Positions 1 through 9,258 of a stretch of 64,000 nt of DNA are shown here, piece after piece. The DNA comes from DATFNI01 sp963712305 (GTDB lineage Bacteria > Bacteroidota > Rhodothermia > Balneolales > DATFMH01), in the NCBI GenBank assembly GCA_963712305.1, contig CAVQHI010000005.1, positions 124,001 to 188,000 of the forward strand, written 5' to 3'. Position numbers and translations under genes: made by a program. Numbering within the stretch: position 1 is the first letter of the stretch; every line of letters starts with the position of its first letter. Under the pieces are notes generated by a model. The model did no database searches, was not told the origin of the DNA, and saw nothing but the letters and a program-made list of their open reading frames with translations.

Positions 1-978
1 CTCTTCACGGTATTCAATCAATTCGGAAAGATTTCTCGCATATTTTTTTTTCAGGCGATTGAGATCAGAAACACGCTGCCTAAGTTGTTCAAGACGATTT
101 GGATTAAATTCAATCTCCGACCGGTAGGATTCGGCAAACCGAAGCAGTTCCTGCAGACTAATCCGCGCGCTCGATAATTCCTCAAGATAGTTTTCAAATT
201 CCGGTTCCATTCGAGTGAGATCCTCGAGCGATTCTTCCATGTTCGCTAGCATATCCAGAACATTGACCTCGCCTTCCTGTCCCAATTCCAGAAGCGTGCC
301 TGCCTGGCGATCAAGCTCTTCGGCATTATCGAGTTTGCCCATTTCAATCTCAATCTCTTCTTCCTCTTCGATACTGAGATTGGCCTGGTCCAGTTCTTTC
401 AGCTGAAATTGGTATAACTGGGTTTTCTCGCGCAAATCACGCTCTCTGCGTTTCAAATCATTCAGCTCGTGCTTCAGTCGAGTAGCCTCATGGAATACAT
501 TGCGATACTGCTTAAGCAGCTCTTCACTATGAGCATATCCATCAAGCACAGTCAGATGATTATCTTCCCGCAAAAGCAGCTGATGATCGTGCTGGCCATG
601 CAAATCTACCAGATGATCACCCACCTCCTTCAAAACGGTGATGGTCACCGGTGTATCATTTATGAATGCACGACTTCCAGATGGACGAATCTCTCGTCTC
701 AGAATCATAGAATCACGGAACTCAACTTCATTCTCTTCAAGAATGTTACGAATTGTCGAGTCCTGCCTTACGCGGATCACAGCTTCCGCAATAGCCCGGC
801 TGGCTCCCTGGCGGATGACATCTGTATCGGCGCGTTCTCCCAGAACCATGTTGAGTGCGCCAACGATAATCGATTTTCCTGCACCAGTCTGACCGGTAAG
901 CACAGTAAAACCCGAACTCATTTCAACTTCGAGTTCGTCGATTAAAGCAAAATCCTTGATGTACAGTGATTCAATCAC
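1..978 (-). CDS. recN: DNA repair protein RecN, N-terminal 326 residues (cut by window edge)
   Basis: SMC-like ATPase of recombinational double-strand-break repair. The reverse strand reads without a stop from a GTG at 978 to base 1. The start reads VIESLYIKDFALIDELEVE, the usual RecN N-terminus, and a Walker A GQTGAGKS follows near residue 30. After residue 150 comes a charged Glu/Arg/Lys-rich stretch typical of the RecN coiled coil. A TAA lies directly upstream of the GTG in frame, so the GTG is the only start that keeps the conserved N-terminus; no strong Shine-Dalgarno is seen. The zinc-hook-like tip, the second coiled coil and the Walker B half lie outside the window. Divergent from lon. 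Confidence 0.93.
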   Translation of the reverse strand, partial: MIESLYIKDFALIDELEVEMSSGFTVLTGQTGAGKSIIVGALNMVLGERADTDVIRQGASRAIAEAVIRVRQDSTIRNILEENEVEFRDSMILRREIRPSGSRAFINDTPVTITVLKEVGDHLVDLHGQHDHQLLLREDNHLTVLDGYAHSEELLKQYRNVFHEATRLKHELNDLKRRERDLREKTQLYQFQLKELDQANLSIEEEEEIEIEMGKLDNAEELDRQAGTLLELGQEGEVNVLDMLANMEESLEDLTRMEPEFENYLEELSSARISLQELLRFAESYRSEIEFNPNRLEQLRQRVSDLNRLKKKYARNLSELIEYREE

Positions 979-1363
979 TTATTTCGTCCGATGTTATCTT
1001 TGCTTGTCAGCGTAAATTGACACAAAATACAGGAATTGACGCGAAAATTAATTGACTTCTGTTAAATATAACAGTCTTGAGTAGTGAGTCATAAGTAGTG
1101 AGATTCAAGACTGCTGATATGGATATATATACACACTTGCCGGTAGTATATCCATGATCACTTAAATTGCCCTTAAAAATCAACCTCCGGTTTTTTTCTT
1201 CTGTTTTTAATGAAATATTACCTGTCATTTAATTTCACAGGATATAATCCTCTGACTCCAAACAACAAAGTTGTCTTTAAAAATCCTTATTATTGACAAG
1301 GCAAATTTGTAGTGGGGAGCCCATACTTCGTTTAATTTTCAGAATTTATCAGAAAAATTGTAC
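979..1363. other. recN-lon divergent intergenic region
   Basis: About 385 bases between two divergent genes, so it must hold both promoters. It is AT-rich. It carries a direct repeat of AGTAGTGAG around 1080-1102 and no convincing small gene. I could not assign a -10/-35 pair or a heat-shock operator with confidence. Confidence 0.5.
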
Positions 1364-3769
1364 ATGCCCGAGTCGAACAAAAAAGAACTAGTAATCGATA
1401 TTACCGAACAATCCGAGTATATACCGCTAATACCACTTAGAGATACTGTTATCTACCCTAACACCATGTATCCGATTTTGGTGGGAAGAAGCGAATCACT
1501 GGATGCTATCCGTGCAGCTGACAAACATGACAAGATCGTCGTCCTCTGTGCTCAGATAGATCCGGATGCCGAAAATCCATCAGCCGATGATTTATATAAT
1601 GTTGGCACACTTGGTAAGATCGTCCAGGTCTTACATTTACCGAATAACTTAATGAAAGTGCTCATCAGCGGTCTTGAAACGGTTGATGTGAAAGAAATTG
1701 ATACCAGCACACGATACATGCGTGCAAGGATCGAACCTCGTGAATTGAAATCAATTCGTAACAAGAAGAAACTCAACGCGCTAATTACCAAGACCCGCGA
1801 GACCTTCGAAAAATATGTGCTCTTCAATAAAGACCTGCCGGAAGAGATCCTGCTGGGCTACGAACAGTTCGATGACCCGGAACAGATGCTCTACTACATG
1901 GCCTCTTATATCGATCTCGGATTGGAGGAAAAACAGGATTTCCTCGAATTAAATGACCTGGCTAAACGGTTCACCAGTGTTCTCACGGTTTTAAGTGAAG
2001 AACTGGAGATCATGGCAGTAACCCAGGAAATCAACGAGAAGGTCCAGAACGAGATCCAGAAAAACCAGAAAAGATTTTTCATCCAGGAGCAGATCAAGAT
2101 GCTGCAGGAAGAACTGGGTGAGAACGAATTTGCCGATCCCGAACTGGCTCGCCTGAAGGAACAGGTTGATTCGAAGGCATTTCCGGAAGCAGCGCGTGAA
2201 AAAGCGTTGGAGGAACTGGAGCGTCTGAAGAAAACTCCTCCAATGTCACCGGAGTACAGTGTTTCACGCAACTACCTCGACTGGATGCTCTCCATGCCGT
2301 GGGGCGATTTTTCCGAAGATCGCCTTGATATAAAAGTTGTAGAAGAGGAGCTGAACCGGGAACATTACGGCCTTGAGAAACCGAAAGAACGGATCCTCGA
2401 GCATATTGCCGTCTTGAATCTTGTCGAACGCATGAAAGGCCAGATCCTCTGCTTCGTGGGGCCTCCGGGAACTGGTAAAACATCACTCGCTAAATCAATT
2501 GCCAATGCCCTGGGACGCCGGATGGTCCGCATCTCACTCGGCGGCATTCACGACGAGGCTGAGATTCGTGGCCACCGCAAAACATATATCGGTTCCATGC
2601 CCGGGCGCATCATTCAAGGGATGAAGAAAGCCGGTGTGATGAATCCGGTTATCATCCTGGATGAAATAGACAAAGTAGGACAGGATTTCCGTGGTGATCC
2701 GTCATCCGCTATTCTGGAAGTGCTGGATCCAGAGCAGAATAGCACATTCAACGATCATTACCTGGACCTTGACTTTGATCTATCCCAGGTCATGTTCATA
2801 ACAACTGCCAATGTGGCCAGTGATATTCAACCTGCACTGCTCGATCGAATGGAAATTATCAACCTGCCGGGTTATCTCGAACACGACAAGGTTGAAATAG
2901 CGAAGCGTCACCTTATTCCAAAGCAACTGAAAGCCCACGGCCTGGCACCGTCAAGGGTCGTTTTCAAAAATGAAGCTATTCTCGAGATCATAAGGAAATA
3001 CACGAGCGAAGCCGGCGTTCGAAACCTGGAACAACAGATCGCTTCTATCTGCCGTAAACTTGCGCGTGAAACTGTAGCACGAAAACAAAACAGCAAACGA
3101 CCACCCAAGGCTACTGTCAATGAAAAGAAGGTGCACGGATTGCTTGGTGTTGAAAAATACCGTGATCATGACCTCGACCGAAGAAATAAGATCGGCAGTG
3201 TTAACGGTCTTGCCTGGACAAGTACCGGTGGTACCATTCTGTCAATCGACGTGGCGATGATGCCGGGCAAGAATAATCTCCAGTTAACCGGCCAGCTTGG
3301 GGATGTTATGAAAGAGTCGGCACAGGCAGCTCTTACCTATGTCCGCGCCAACAGCAAGCTTTTCAATGTCAACGAAGATTTCTTCGACAAACATGAACTC
3401 CACATACATATTCCTGAAGGAGCCATCCCCAAAGATGGTCCGAGTGCAGGTTTAGCTATGTCCGTGGCTATTATATCGTTGCTTACCAACAGGCCGGTGC
3501 GTCATGATCTGGCGATGACGGGCGAGATCACCCTGCGTGGAGAAGTTTATGCCATTGGCGGACTAAATGAGAAACTGCTTGCCGCCCAGAGAAACAAATT
3601 GTCAACGGTACTGATCCCTGAAGATAATGCACCCGATCTCATTGAAATACCGGACAATGTTAAGGAAGGCGTTAAAATAAAAACAGTTAAAACGATTGGC
3701 GAGGCATTGAACTGGGCTTTGATCGATCCGAATGGGAATAATGGATCCAGAAAAAGAAAAGTAAAGTAG
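1364..3769 (+). CDS. lon: ATP-dependent protease Lon (LonA)
   Basis: Cytoplasmic AAA+ serine protease that degrades misfolded and regulatory proteins. Order of domains: LON substrate-binding domain (about residues 18-215, IPLIPLRDTVIYP), long helical linker, AAA+ module with Walker A GPPGTGKT at 366-373 and Walker B VIILDEID, then the S16 protease domain with catalytic Ser694 in KDGPSAG and Lys737 in LNEK. The 43-residue Ser-Lys spacing is the same as in E. coli Lon. At 801 residues it has normal LonA length and is intact. I chose ATG 1364; a TTG two codons upstream is also open. The C-terminus is basic (RKRKVK). Single gene, divergent from recN. Confidence 0.97.
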   Translation: MPESNKKELVIDITEQSEYIPLIPLRDTVIYPNTMYPILVGRSESLDAIRAADKHDKIVVLCAQIDPDAENPSADDLYNVGTLGKIVQVLHLPNNLMKVLISGLETVDVKEIDTSTRYMRARIEPRELKSIRNKKKLNALITKTRETFEKYVLFNKDLPEEILLGYEQFDDPEQMLYYMASYIDLGLEEKQDFLELNDLAKRFTSVLTVLSEELEIMAVTQEINEKVQNEIQKNQKRFFIQEQIKMLQEELGENEFADPELARLKEQVDSKAFPEAAREKALEELERLKKTPPMSPEYSVSRNYLDWMLSMPWGDFSEDRLDIKVVEEELNREHYGLEKPKERILEHIAVLNLVERMKGQILCFVGPPGTGKTSLAKSIANALGRRMVRISLGGIHDEAEIRGHRKTYIGSMPGRIIQGMKKAGVMNPVIILDEIDKVGQDFRGDPSSAILEVLDPEQNSTFNDHYLDLDFDLSQVMFITTANVASDIQPALLDRMEIINLPGYLEHDKVEIAKRHLIPKQLKAHGLAPSRVVFKNEAILEIIRKYTSEAGVRNLEQQIASICRKLARETVARKQNSKRPPKATVNEKKVHGLLGVEKYRDHDLDRRNKIGSVNGLAWTSTGGTILSIDVAMMPGKNNLQLTGQLGDVMKESAQAALTYVRANSKLFNVNEDFFDKHELHIHIPEGAIPKDGPSAGLAMSVAIISLLTNRPVRHDLAMTGEITLRGEVYAIGGLNEKLLAAQRNKLSTVLIPEDNAPDLIEIPDNVKEGVKIKTVKTIGEALNWALIDPNGNNGSRKRKVK

Positions 3770-3794
3770 GCGTCTTTCTTTATGAATGGTTCTA

Positions 3795-4835
3795 AATGAC
3801 TATCCGGAATCACTACAATCATTTATATAAGTTTAGCTATATCCAAATAAAAAGTTCGGTTTGTTATGAATCTGCTATCCTTTATTGAAGCGCTTCCTGA
3901 TGAGAGTAGTTGCCGGGAGTACTTACGCAGGAAACGAGAAGAGGCCGGAATCGTCTGTTCCCGGGTGGAGGAGCCGAACATTATTGGTTTTAGCCTCCCA
4001 TCAGATGTGGCAATGCAAGAAGTGAGGCTCACACAAGGACCTGCGTTCCGGGACGGTCATGGAGTCGAGTAATTTACCCGTGCGTTACTGGTTTATCGCC
4101 ATGCATCTGATAAGCAGCACCAAGAAGCCGTTCTCTGCCCTTGAGTTACAGAGGCAATTGGGTCCCGAACGCTTTCGGGATTATGAGCCGATTTGGTATA
4201 TGCTGCACAAGCTCCGGGCCGCGATGGGTAAGCGGAACGAGCGGGCTGAAGGAGTTTGTTGAAGTGGATGAAAGTTTTTTCGAGACTGTGAACTCCCGAA
4301 CGCGTTCGGGACGGGGAGGGGAAGCCAGGGGCAAGGTCCTGGTGATGGTGGAATCGGTGCCTTCCAGGCATCCCGAATGCTTTCGGGAAAAACCGCGGCA
4401 AACCAGCCCGAAGCTGCGGACACGTAAAAATGGTCGTGGTCGATGATTTGGAGTGGAAAACCGTGGAACCGGTCGTGAAGGCCAGCATTGTCCCCCCGGC
4501 TACGGTAAGAACCGATGGATATCCTGCTTACCGGAAACTGAAGGCAGTAGTGAATGCCCACCAAGGCATTCCGATCCCTGCCAAAGAAGCTTCTCCCGAA
4601 AGCATTCGGGACTGGGTCCATACCGTGATTTCCAATACCAAACGCACTTTTGGGGGGATCCCGAAAGCGTTCGGGATTGGCAGGGAGTATCTACAGAATT
4701 ATCTGCCGCGGCAGATGGCCTGGAAAATGAACCGCCGTTACTTTGGAGAAAAACTCTTTGATCGGCTGATGGTTGCAGCCATTTCCGATGTGTGGTATTC
4801 CACAAATAAGGAGTGGGGGATTCCGGATAGTCATT
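3795..4835 (+). mobile_element. Degenerate IS1595-family insertion sequence
   Basis: Bounded by matching terminal inverted repeats. The left end at 3795 reads AATGACTATCCGGAATC; the right end at 4835 is its exact complement (GATTCCGGATAGTCATT). Inside is one transposase gene broken by frameshifts. No target-site duplication can be seen (TGGTTCTA on the left, AAAAAAAT on the right), in keeping with an old insertion or rearranged flanks. The right end abuts an IS4-type element. Five 18-bp palindromes sit inside. Confidence 0.85.
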
Positions 4836-4837
4836 AA
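3866..4837 (+). pseudogene. IS1595-family transposase, frameshifted
   Basis: DDE transposase remnant. The first frame (from 3866) reads MNLLSFIEALPDE, the usual IS1595 N-terminus, then loses the zinc-ribbon cysteines in a damaged stretch. From 4059 another frame reads RYWFIAMHLISSTKKPFSAL; the frame then shifts near 4240 to VEVDESFFETV and again near 4417 to MVVVDDLEWKTVEPV. It ends with NRRYFGEKLFDRLM, all IS1595 hallmarks. Catalytic Asp (VDES) and the later acidic/Asn residues are thus spread over at least three frames, so the gene cannot make active protein. Five short in-frame palindromes add peptides such as PERFRD, SRTRSG and PECFRE. Confidence 0.85.
4163..4676. repeat. Five copies of an 18-bp palindrome inside the IS1595 transposase
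   Basis: Copies at 4163-4180, 4294-4311, 4371-4388, 4594-4611 and 4659-4676. All fit TCCCGAA-NGCNT-TCGGGA with variable centre (AACGCTTT, AACGCGTT, AATGCTTT, AAAGCATT, AAAGCGTT). Each is 18 bases, so the reading frame is kept. Each lies at a point where family members carry a short variable segment, for example between QLG and YEP. A sixth copy is at 36648-36665. Confidence 0.85.
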
Positions 4838-4855
4838 AAAAATATATTATAAATC

Positions 4856-6234
4856 ATTGTTGTCCGGTTAAAATGTAGCAAAGCCTATCAATCTCTGCTA
4901 ATGCGACTCTGCTGGTTGGTTTTTTGCACTATGAGAAAGAGAACCCCTATCGTTAACCGAACAGGCTAAGTTGATCAGGTGGCTTGGTGGTTAGCTGTCT
5001 CCAGGATTGATCGGGATCTTTCAGGAAGCTAAACAAATCAATGTAACTGGTCAGGTGATACCGGATAACCCCCACCATATTGGAAAAGGCCCACCTGCGC
5101 TGTGCTTTTCGCTGCACTACCAACATTAAAAGCTGAGCGATTAAACTCACCCAGATTTGAATCTGAATGGCATTTTGGGAATCCCCCAGAAAATACTTGA
5201 GTGGAAAGTTTTGTTTGAGCCGCTTAAACATGGATTCGATCTGCCAGCGGTTTTTGTAGATCTGGGCGATTTTGTCCGGCCCCAGCCGGTGGTTGTTGGT
5301 CAGGAAAATGTAGGTCCGGTCCTGGCAGGCGTGATAATAGGCAATGCGTCGCAGGACCGTATTTGCCGGCCATCTTTATGTAATGGTAATTTGTTCGTCT
5401 TTGAGACGTCCGGATCGACAGAATCGGCGATATCGTATTCTCCGGCTGACTGCCAGGCGGCATTGTCTTTTTGGCGGGTCACGAAAAACACGGTGCCTTT
5501 ACTCCACCGCTGATACTGGCTGTAGTCGGTGTAGCCCTTGTCAAAGACCACAAACGAACCTTCCGGCAAGCTCTAACTCTTCCAGGAACGTGTGATCATG
5601 GCGGGCCGCTGAGCTAAAGCGAACCAGTTGGGGAACATCCTCGAGCACATTAATCATGGTATGCATTTTAATACCCCCCTTCTTCTTGCCGGTCAGCGGC
5701 GGGCGGCCCGGACCCTTTAGAATATCGGTGAACAGGCTGATGGTGGTCGAATCAATAATCCGCAGATCCTTTACTACCGGTTTACGGGGGCTGCTGTCCG
5801 ATAAAAACCTGCGGTACCTGTTCAACAACCGGTGATAAATCTCGGCGAACACCCCGCTCTCACGCTTGGCATTCGCATCACTGATGGTACTGCGACGAGG
5901 GAAGTGCTTCATGTTCAAATGATTGATTTTGCCCTCACAGGCCAGCATCACGCTCGATAGCTCCCGCAGAGAGCTTACCCCGCTAAGGGCTACAAAGAGC
6001 ATCGTAACCAGATGATCATAGGTCTTAAAGCGTTTATAGTAGCGATCCGCCTGCCAGGCTTGGGCTGTCCGGTTAATCAGACCGGGAGCAGCTGTTTAAT
6101 AATGGGGTGACCGGAAAAATGTGTACTTTTATTCATCTTGGTTAGTTGGGTTTATAGCTGAACACAACGTAACCAAAAGAGGGAAACCCGAAAGGGTTTC
6201 TCTCTTCCTTTTTATCTTTTACCGGACACTACTG
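4856..6234 (-). mobile_element. IS4-type insertion sequence with DUF4372-like transposase, degenerate
   Basis: Ends read ATTGTTGTCCGGTTAAAA (left) and, on the other strand, CAGTAGTGTCCGGTAAAA (right), sharing GTGTCCGGT and AAAA. It is flanked by a perfect 19-base direct repeat AAAAAATATATTATAAATC at 4837-4855 and 6235-6253, which I read as the target-site duplication. The element landed next to the right end of the IS1595 copy. A hairpin AAACCCGAAAGGGTTT lies near the right end, about 6183-6200. Confidence 0.82.
4953..6136 (-). pseudogene. IS4-family (DUF4372-type) transposase, multiply frameshifted
   Basis: Reading from ATG at 6136: MNKSTHFSGHPIIKQLL, then a frameshift, then LINRTAQAWQADRYYKRFKT and MLFVALSGVSSLREL. 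The first catalytic Asp is in LRIIDSTTISLF. A second shift near 5560 leads to FVVFDKGYTDYSQYQ (second Asp), a third near 5350, and the end carries NRWQIESMFKRLKQ, the Y/N-R-E-K box with the catalytic Glu. It ends in DQLSLFG at 4953. At least three frameshifts separate the DDE residues, so it is inactive. Confidence 0.85.
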
Positions 6235-6253
6235 AAAAAATATATTATAAATC

Positions 6254-7002
6254 CTTCAAACTGAGTTGGTAAGAACCACGTTATATAAATAGCACAGATT
6301 CCTTATGTAATTATTTGTAAAAGATATGATAGTAAGATAAACGTAAATTGTATACTTAACAAGAGGATTGCCTATTTAAGCATAAACATGTCATCGTTTG
6401 GAGAGTCATGAAACGGAGAGCTTATTTCTAATTTGTTTTTCGTTGGGTTATGATAGGTTGCAAAAGTAGCGGTCGAAAACCTCTAGCGGTACAGAAAATA
6501 TGCCAACCAAACGAGAATATTGTCTGCCAATGCTGTGCCAGATACGTGGCACCTGGCGATACGTCACAGTTCATATGCCGATTACAGATAGTACAAACGG
6601 TAAATTTAGATTTTACTGGTATATACCAAGCGGAACATCTATTGGTGGTAAAGATACGACATACGTGGGCTTTGGGTTCGTGTCACTTCAGTGAGCCGGA
6701 TCAAATGGAAAGCCCTGAAAAAGTGCAAATCTATGACTTTGACGTCACTGTTGATGATGGCGATCCAAATTTGTTCCCAGTTGATCAAGCTTTTTCGGTC
6801 ACCGTTAAAGCAATAAGAAACCATATTAGGAAGTTTGGATTGGCAGAGTCAAGTTGAATGGAGAAATGCATAAGCAGGTGTATTGCCTGTGAAGGCGAGA
6901 TAAGACAAACATTTTCTTTTGGAGAGTAATTTCGTAGATCAAGTATATACAGATAGAGAGTGAAATTAGTAGACTATCACAATAACAAACAAGGAGAGAA
7001 CA
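6254..7002 (+). other. Transposon-flank region with a possible decayed ORF
   Basis: No clear gene. An open frame at 6450-6857 (135 codons) and another at 6500-6694 overlap in different frames. The end of the first (QIYDFDVTVDDGDPNLF) has the look of a secreted beta-sandwich repeat, but nothing is recognisable. A strong Shine-Dalgarno (AAGGAGAG) at about 6990-6997 belongs to the next gene. Possibly the remains of an upstream gene of the lyase locus. Confidence 0.35.
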
Positions 7003-7440
7003 GTGATTGGTAACTTTAAAGCAGTAATAGCTGTAGGGATTATATTGTGCGCGATTCCGGCTGTAACTTTAGGTCAAACCTTTAATTCAATGCCCAGAGA
7101 CACAATCAATAACCGGTTTTTTCCGGATATTATTTTGACGCATACAGACCAAGTTATCCCACAAATGAAACATCCCGGTCTAACCATTAATGGGTTTGAT
7201 AATGGTGGGGACAACAGCCATGGATACGGATTAAAGCAGATTTTACAGATCGTATATAATCAAGGGCCAGGATCCACTGATGGAGGGAAATTTTAATAAA
7301 ATCGTAGCAACTGGAGTAACGTCAAATATACAAAATCCAGATTCCAAAAGTGAATACTAAACAAAGACTTCATGCTGTAAATCAAAACTCAAATATTGCT
7401 CAAAGCCGGGCTTTTGTGGCATTAGAGAGATATATTTGTT
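7003..7440 (+). pseudogene. 5' part of a secreted polysaccharide-lyase-like protein, frameshifted and cut by an IS
   Basis: A GTG at 7003, preceded by AAGGAGAG, starts a protein with a clear signal peptide (KAVIAVGIILCAIPAVTLG followed by Q). The frame stops at 7296. Two single-base shifts restore reading: first to NFNKIVATGVTSNIQNP, then to KQRLHAVNQNSNIAQSRAF and VALERYI, which runs into the IS at 7441. Removing the IS and one copy of its 9-bp duplication joins VALERYI to CYKNGVTNQIP, the frame of the long ORF downstream. This is therefore the missing N-terminus of the protein continuing at 10527. Confidence 0.75.
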
Positions 7441-7475
7441 CACATCTGTCCAAAACGTTTAAAAAGTAGCCAGTG

Positions 7476-7529
7476 AAAGCCCCGAAGTCGGGGCTTTACT
7501 ATTTTAGGAGGTCCAACCCAACCTAAAAT
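7476..7529 (+). promoter_or_regulatory. Two leader hairpins upstream of the IS copy A transposase
   Basis: Hairpin 1 (7476-7497) pairs AAAGCCCCGA with TCGGGGCTTT and is followed by an AT-rich stretch. Hairpin 2 pairs ATTTTAGG (7501-7508) with CCTAAAAT (7522-7529) and holds an AGGAGG near its 5' side, about 30 bases before the ATG. The same two hairpins occur in copy B with a different stem sequence, so the structure is kept. Likely role (inference): blocking outside transcription or limiting transposase translation, as in other IS4 elements. Confidence 0.6.
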
Positions 7530-7539
7530 ATCACTGACT

Positions 7540-8724
7540 ATGACAAATGTAACACTATTTGCCCAGATTATGCAGACCTTAGACCGCCTTAGCTTCACCA
7601 AACTGGTCAGCAAACATGGCACCGACAAGCACGCCAAAGGAATCACCAGCTGGACGCATCTGACAACGATGCTGTTCTGCCAGTTCTCGAAGTTAAACAG
7701 CCTTCGTGATGTCTGTAATGGTCTTAAATCAGCAAGTGGAAACCTCAATCATTTAGGCATTACCCGTGCTCCGTGTAAATCTTCTTTATCCTATCAAAAC
7801 AAGCATCGCGATTGGCGGCTGTTTCAGGATTACTACTTTACGATGATGAAAAAGCTTAGCGGGATGGCTCGATTCAGGCAGACCCGTTTTAAGATCAAAA
7901 GCAAGATCCTGCTATTGGATTCGACCACCATTAGCCTCTGCCTGAGTTTATATGATTGGGCCAGGTTCCGCAAGAAGAAAGGAGCTATCAAACTCCACAC
8001 CCTGCTTGACTACGATGGATGTCTTCCGGTGTATATACGTATGACGGATGGAAAGCCTCACGACTCCACCGTAGCAAAGGAGTTATCCTTGCCCGTTGAT
8101 GCGGTAGTCGTAGCTGATCGGGCCTACGTTGATTTCCCAACCCTGTACCGGTGGAACACCGAAGGCAGCTATTTTGTCATCCGCCTCAAAGATTCCATCC
8201 AATTCAAACGGGGAAAAGAAAAACCTCTCCCAGAGGGGCGCCACGAGCATGTCCTGGTCGATGAATACATTGAATTGAGTCATCCCCCGACCTATCAAAA
8301 ATATCCCACCAGGCTACGGCGTGTGGTGGTCTACGATTCGGACAAAGATCAAACGATTGAGCTGATTACCAATCAATTTACCTGGACAGCAAACACCATC
8401 GGTGAGTTGTACAAAGCCCGATGGGACATTGAAATCTTCTTTAAAGAGATCAAACAACTACTCAAAATCAAATCCTTTCTGGGGACTACGGCCAATGCTG
8501 TGCTCATTCAGATTTGGACAGCATTGATTGCTATGCTGATCTTGAAATACCTCAAAGCCTGCGCCTCCTACCGCTGGTGTCTATCCAATATGGTGGCGTT
8601 TCTGCGATTAAACCTGTTTGTCAAGTTTGACCTGAAAAAGCTAATGGACCATCCCTTTAAACCTCCGGATATCCCCCCAGAATCCGATTATAAGCAGATA
8701 AATTTGTTTAATTGGGGGGATTGA
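7540..8724 (+). CDS. IS4-family transposase, copy A
   Basis: DDE transposase of 394 residues that cuts and pastes the element. The N-terminal part (TLFAQIMQTLDRL, TSWTHLTTMLFCQFSKLNSLRD) is the DUF4372-like DNA-binding region. The catalytic residues are Asp in LLLDSTTISL (near 127), Asp in VVADRAYVDF (near 190) and Glu in the IS4 signature YKARWDIEIFFKEIK (Y-2-R-3-E-6-K, near 290). The C-terminus ends YKQINLFNWGD. It looks complete and probably functional. Its 3' half is identical in copy B. Confidence 0.93.
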   Translation: MTNVTLFAQIMQTLDRLSFTKLVSKHGTDKHAKGITSWTHLTTMLFCQFSKLNSLRDVCNGLKSASGNLNHLGITRAPCKSSLSYQNKHRDWRLFQDYYFTMMKKLSGMARFRQTRFKIKSKILLLDSTTISLCLSLYDWARFRKKKGAIKLHTLLDYDGCLPVYIRMTDGKPHDSTVAKELSLPVDAVVVADRAYVDFPTLYRWNTEGSYFVIRLKDSIQFKRGKEKPLPEGRHEHVLVDEYIELSHPPTYQKYPTRLRRVVVYDSDKDQTIELITNQFTWTANTIGELYKARWDIEIFFKEIKQLLKIKSFLGTTANAVLIQIWTALIAMLILKYLKACASYRWCLSNMVAFLRLNLFVKFDLKKLMDHPFKPPDIPPESDYKQINLFNWGD

Positions 8725-8807
8725 TTTTGGAAGTGCGAAAAAATCTGTCCTAAACAGTCAGAAACGCATATAATTCGTAATATTGCAAAACGTTTTGGAC
8801 AGCTATG

Positions 8808-9153
8808 ATATTTGTTACAAGAATGGGGTTACAAATCAAATTCCAAATCATACAACATCAGCCCCAAGTTATAGTGTCGCATTAGATAGCCTAAAGTCTG
8901 TTCTTACTTTGCCGTATAATTACTTATTAGTTGATGGATCCGATTTCGTAGGTGAAGAAGCTGATCAGGTAAAATTTACTCGATCCTTAATGAATATGGC
9001 ACGGACCTTGGATTTGTACTTGGCTTTGGAAAATGCTTTTAAGTATTACGGGGAACCCGATTATAGTGATTCAACTGGTGGGCGTTTACTTTCCAAGACT
9101 CAGAAGAGGAATCTGGAGAGTTCGATAGAGTATGAAATGGATATTTTACATAC
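8808..9153 (+). repeat. First copy of a 346-bp duplicated piece of the lyase gene, between the two IS copies
   Basis: Identical as far as I can read to 10527-10872. It encodes ICYKNGVTNQIPNHTT up to MDILHT of the lyase-like protein. It begins right after the right end of IS copy A (including the 9-bp duplication) and stops exactly at the left end of IS copy B. The second copy, by contrast, continues into the rest of the gene. It is a dead fragment with no start or end of its own. Confidence 0.9.
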
Positions 9154-9192
9154 CACATCTGTCCAAAACGATTGCAAAAAGAAGCCAGTGTG

Positions 9193-9242
9193 AAGCCCGT
9201 TCAAACGGGCTTTGTTATTTTAGGGTTACCAAGCACCTAAAA
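9193..9242 (+). promoter_or_regulatory. Two leader hairpins upstream of the IS copy B transposase
   Basis: Hairpin 1 (9193-9212) pairs AAGCCCGTT with AACGGGCTT; hairpin 2 pairs TTTTAGG (9218-9224) with CCTAAAA (9236-9242). The stems of hairpin 1 differ from copy A on both arms in a compensating way, which argues that the fold itself is selected. Confidence 0.6.
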
Positions 9243-9258
9243 CAAACACACACTGGCT

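Larger units (their letters stand above)
7441..8807 (+). mobile_element. IS4-family insertion sequence, copy A (intact)
   Basis: Ends are CACATCTGTCCAAAACG on the left and the complement of CATAGCTGTCCAAAACG on the right. It is flanked by a 9-bp target duplication ATATTTGTT (7432-7440 and 8808-8816), the normal size for IS4. Length 1367 bp with one full-length transposase gene. Two hairpins sit between the left end and the transposase start. Confidence 0.92.

Noticed and set aside
1007..1228. 73-codon frame between recN and lon
   Set aside because: No ribosome site, low-complexity and unlike any protein; the region is needed for two promoters.
2094..2486. Open frame of 130 codons opposite lon
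   Set aside because: It is the shadow of a strongly coding strand; no start signal and no familiar sequence.
4093..4621. Overlapping reverse frames across the IS1595 transposase containing PNAFG/PESVRD peptides
   Set aside because: They only read the palindromes from the other side; the forward strand has the family residues.
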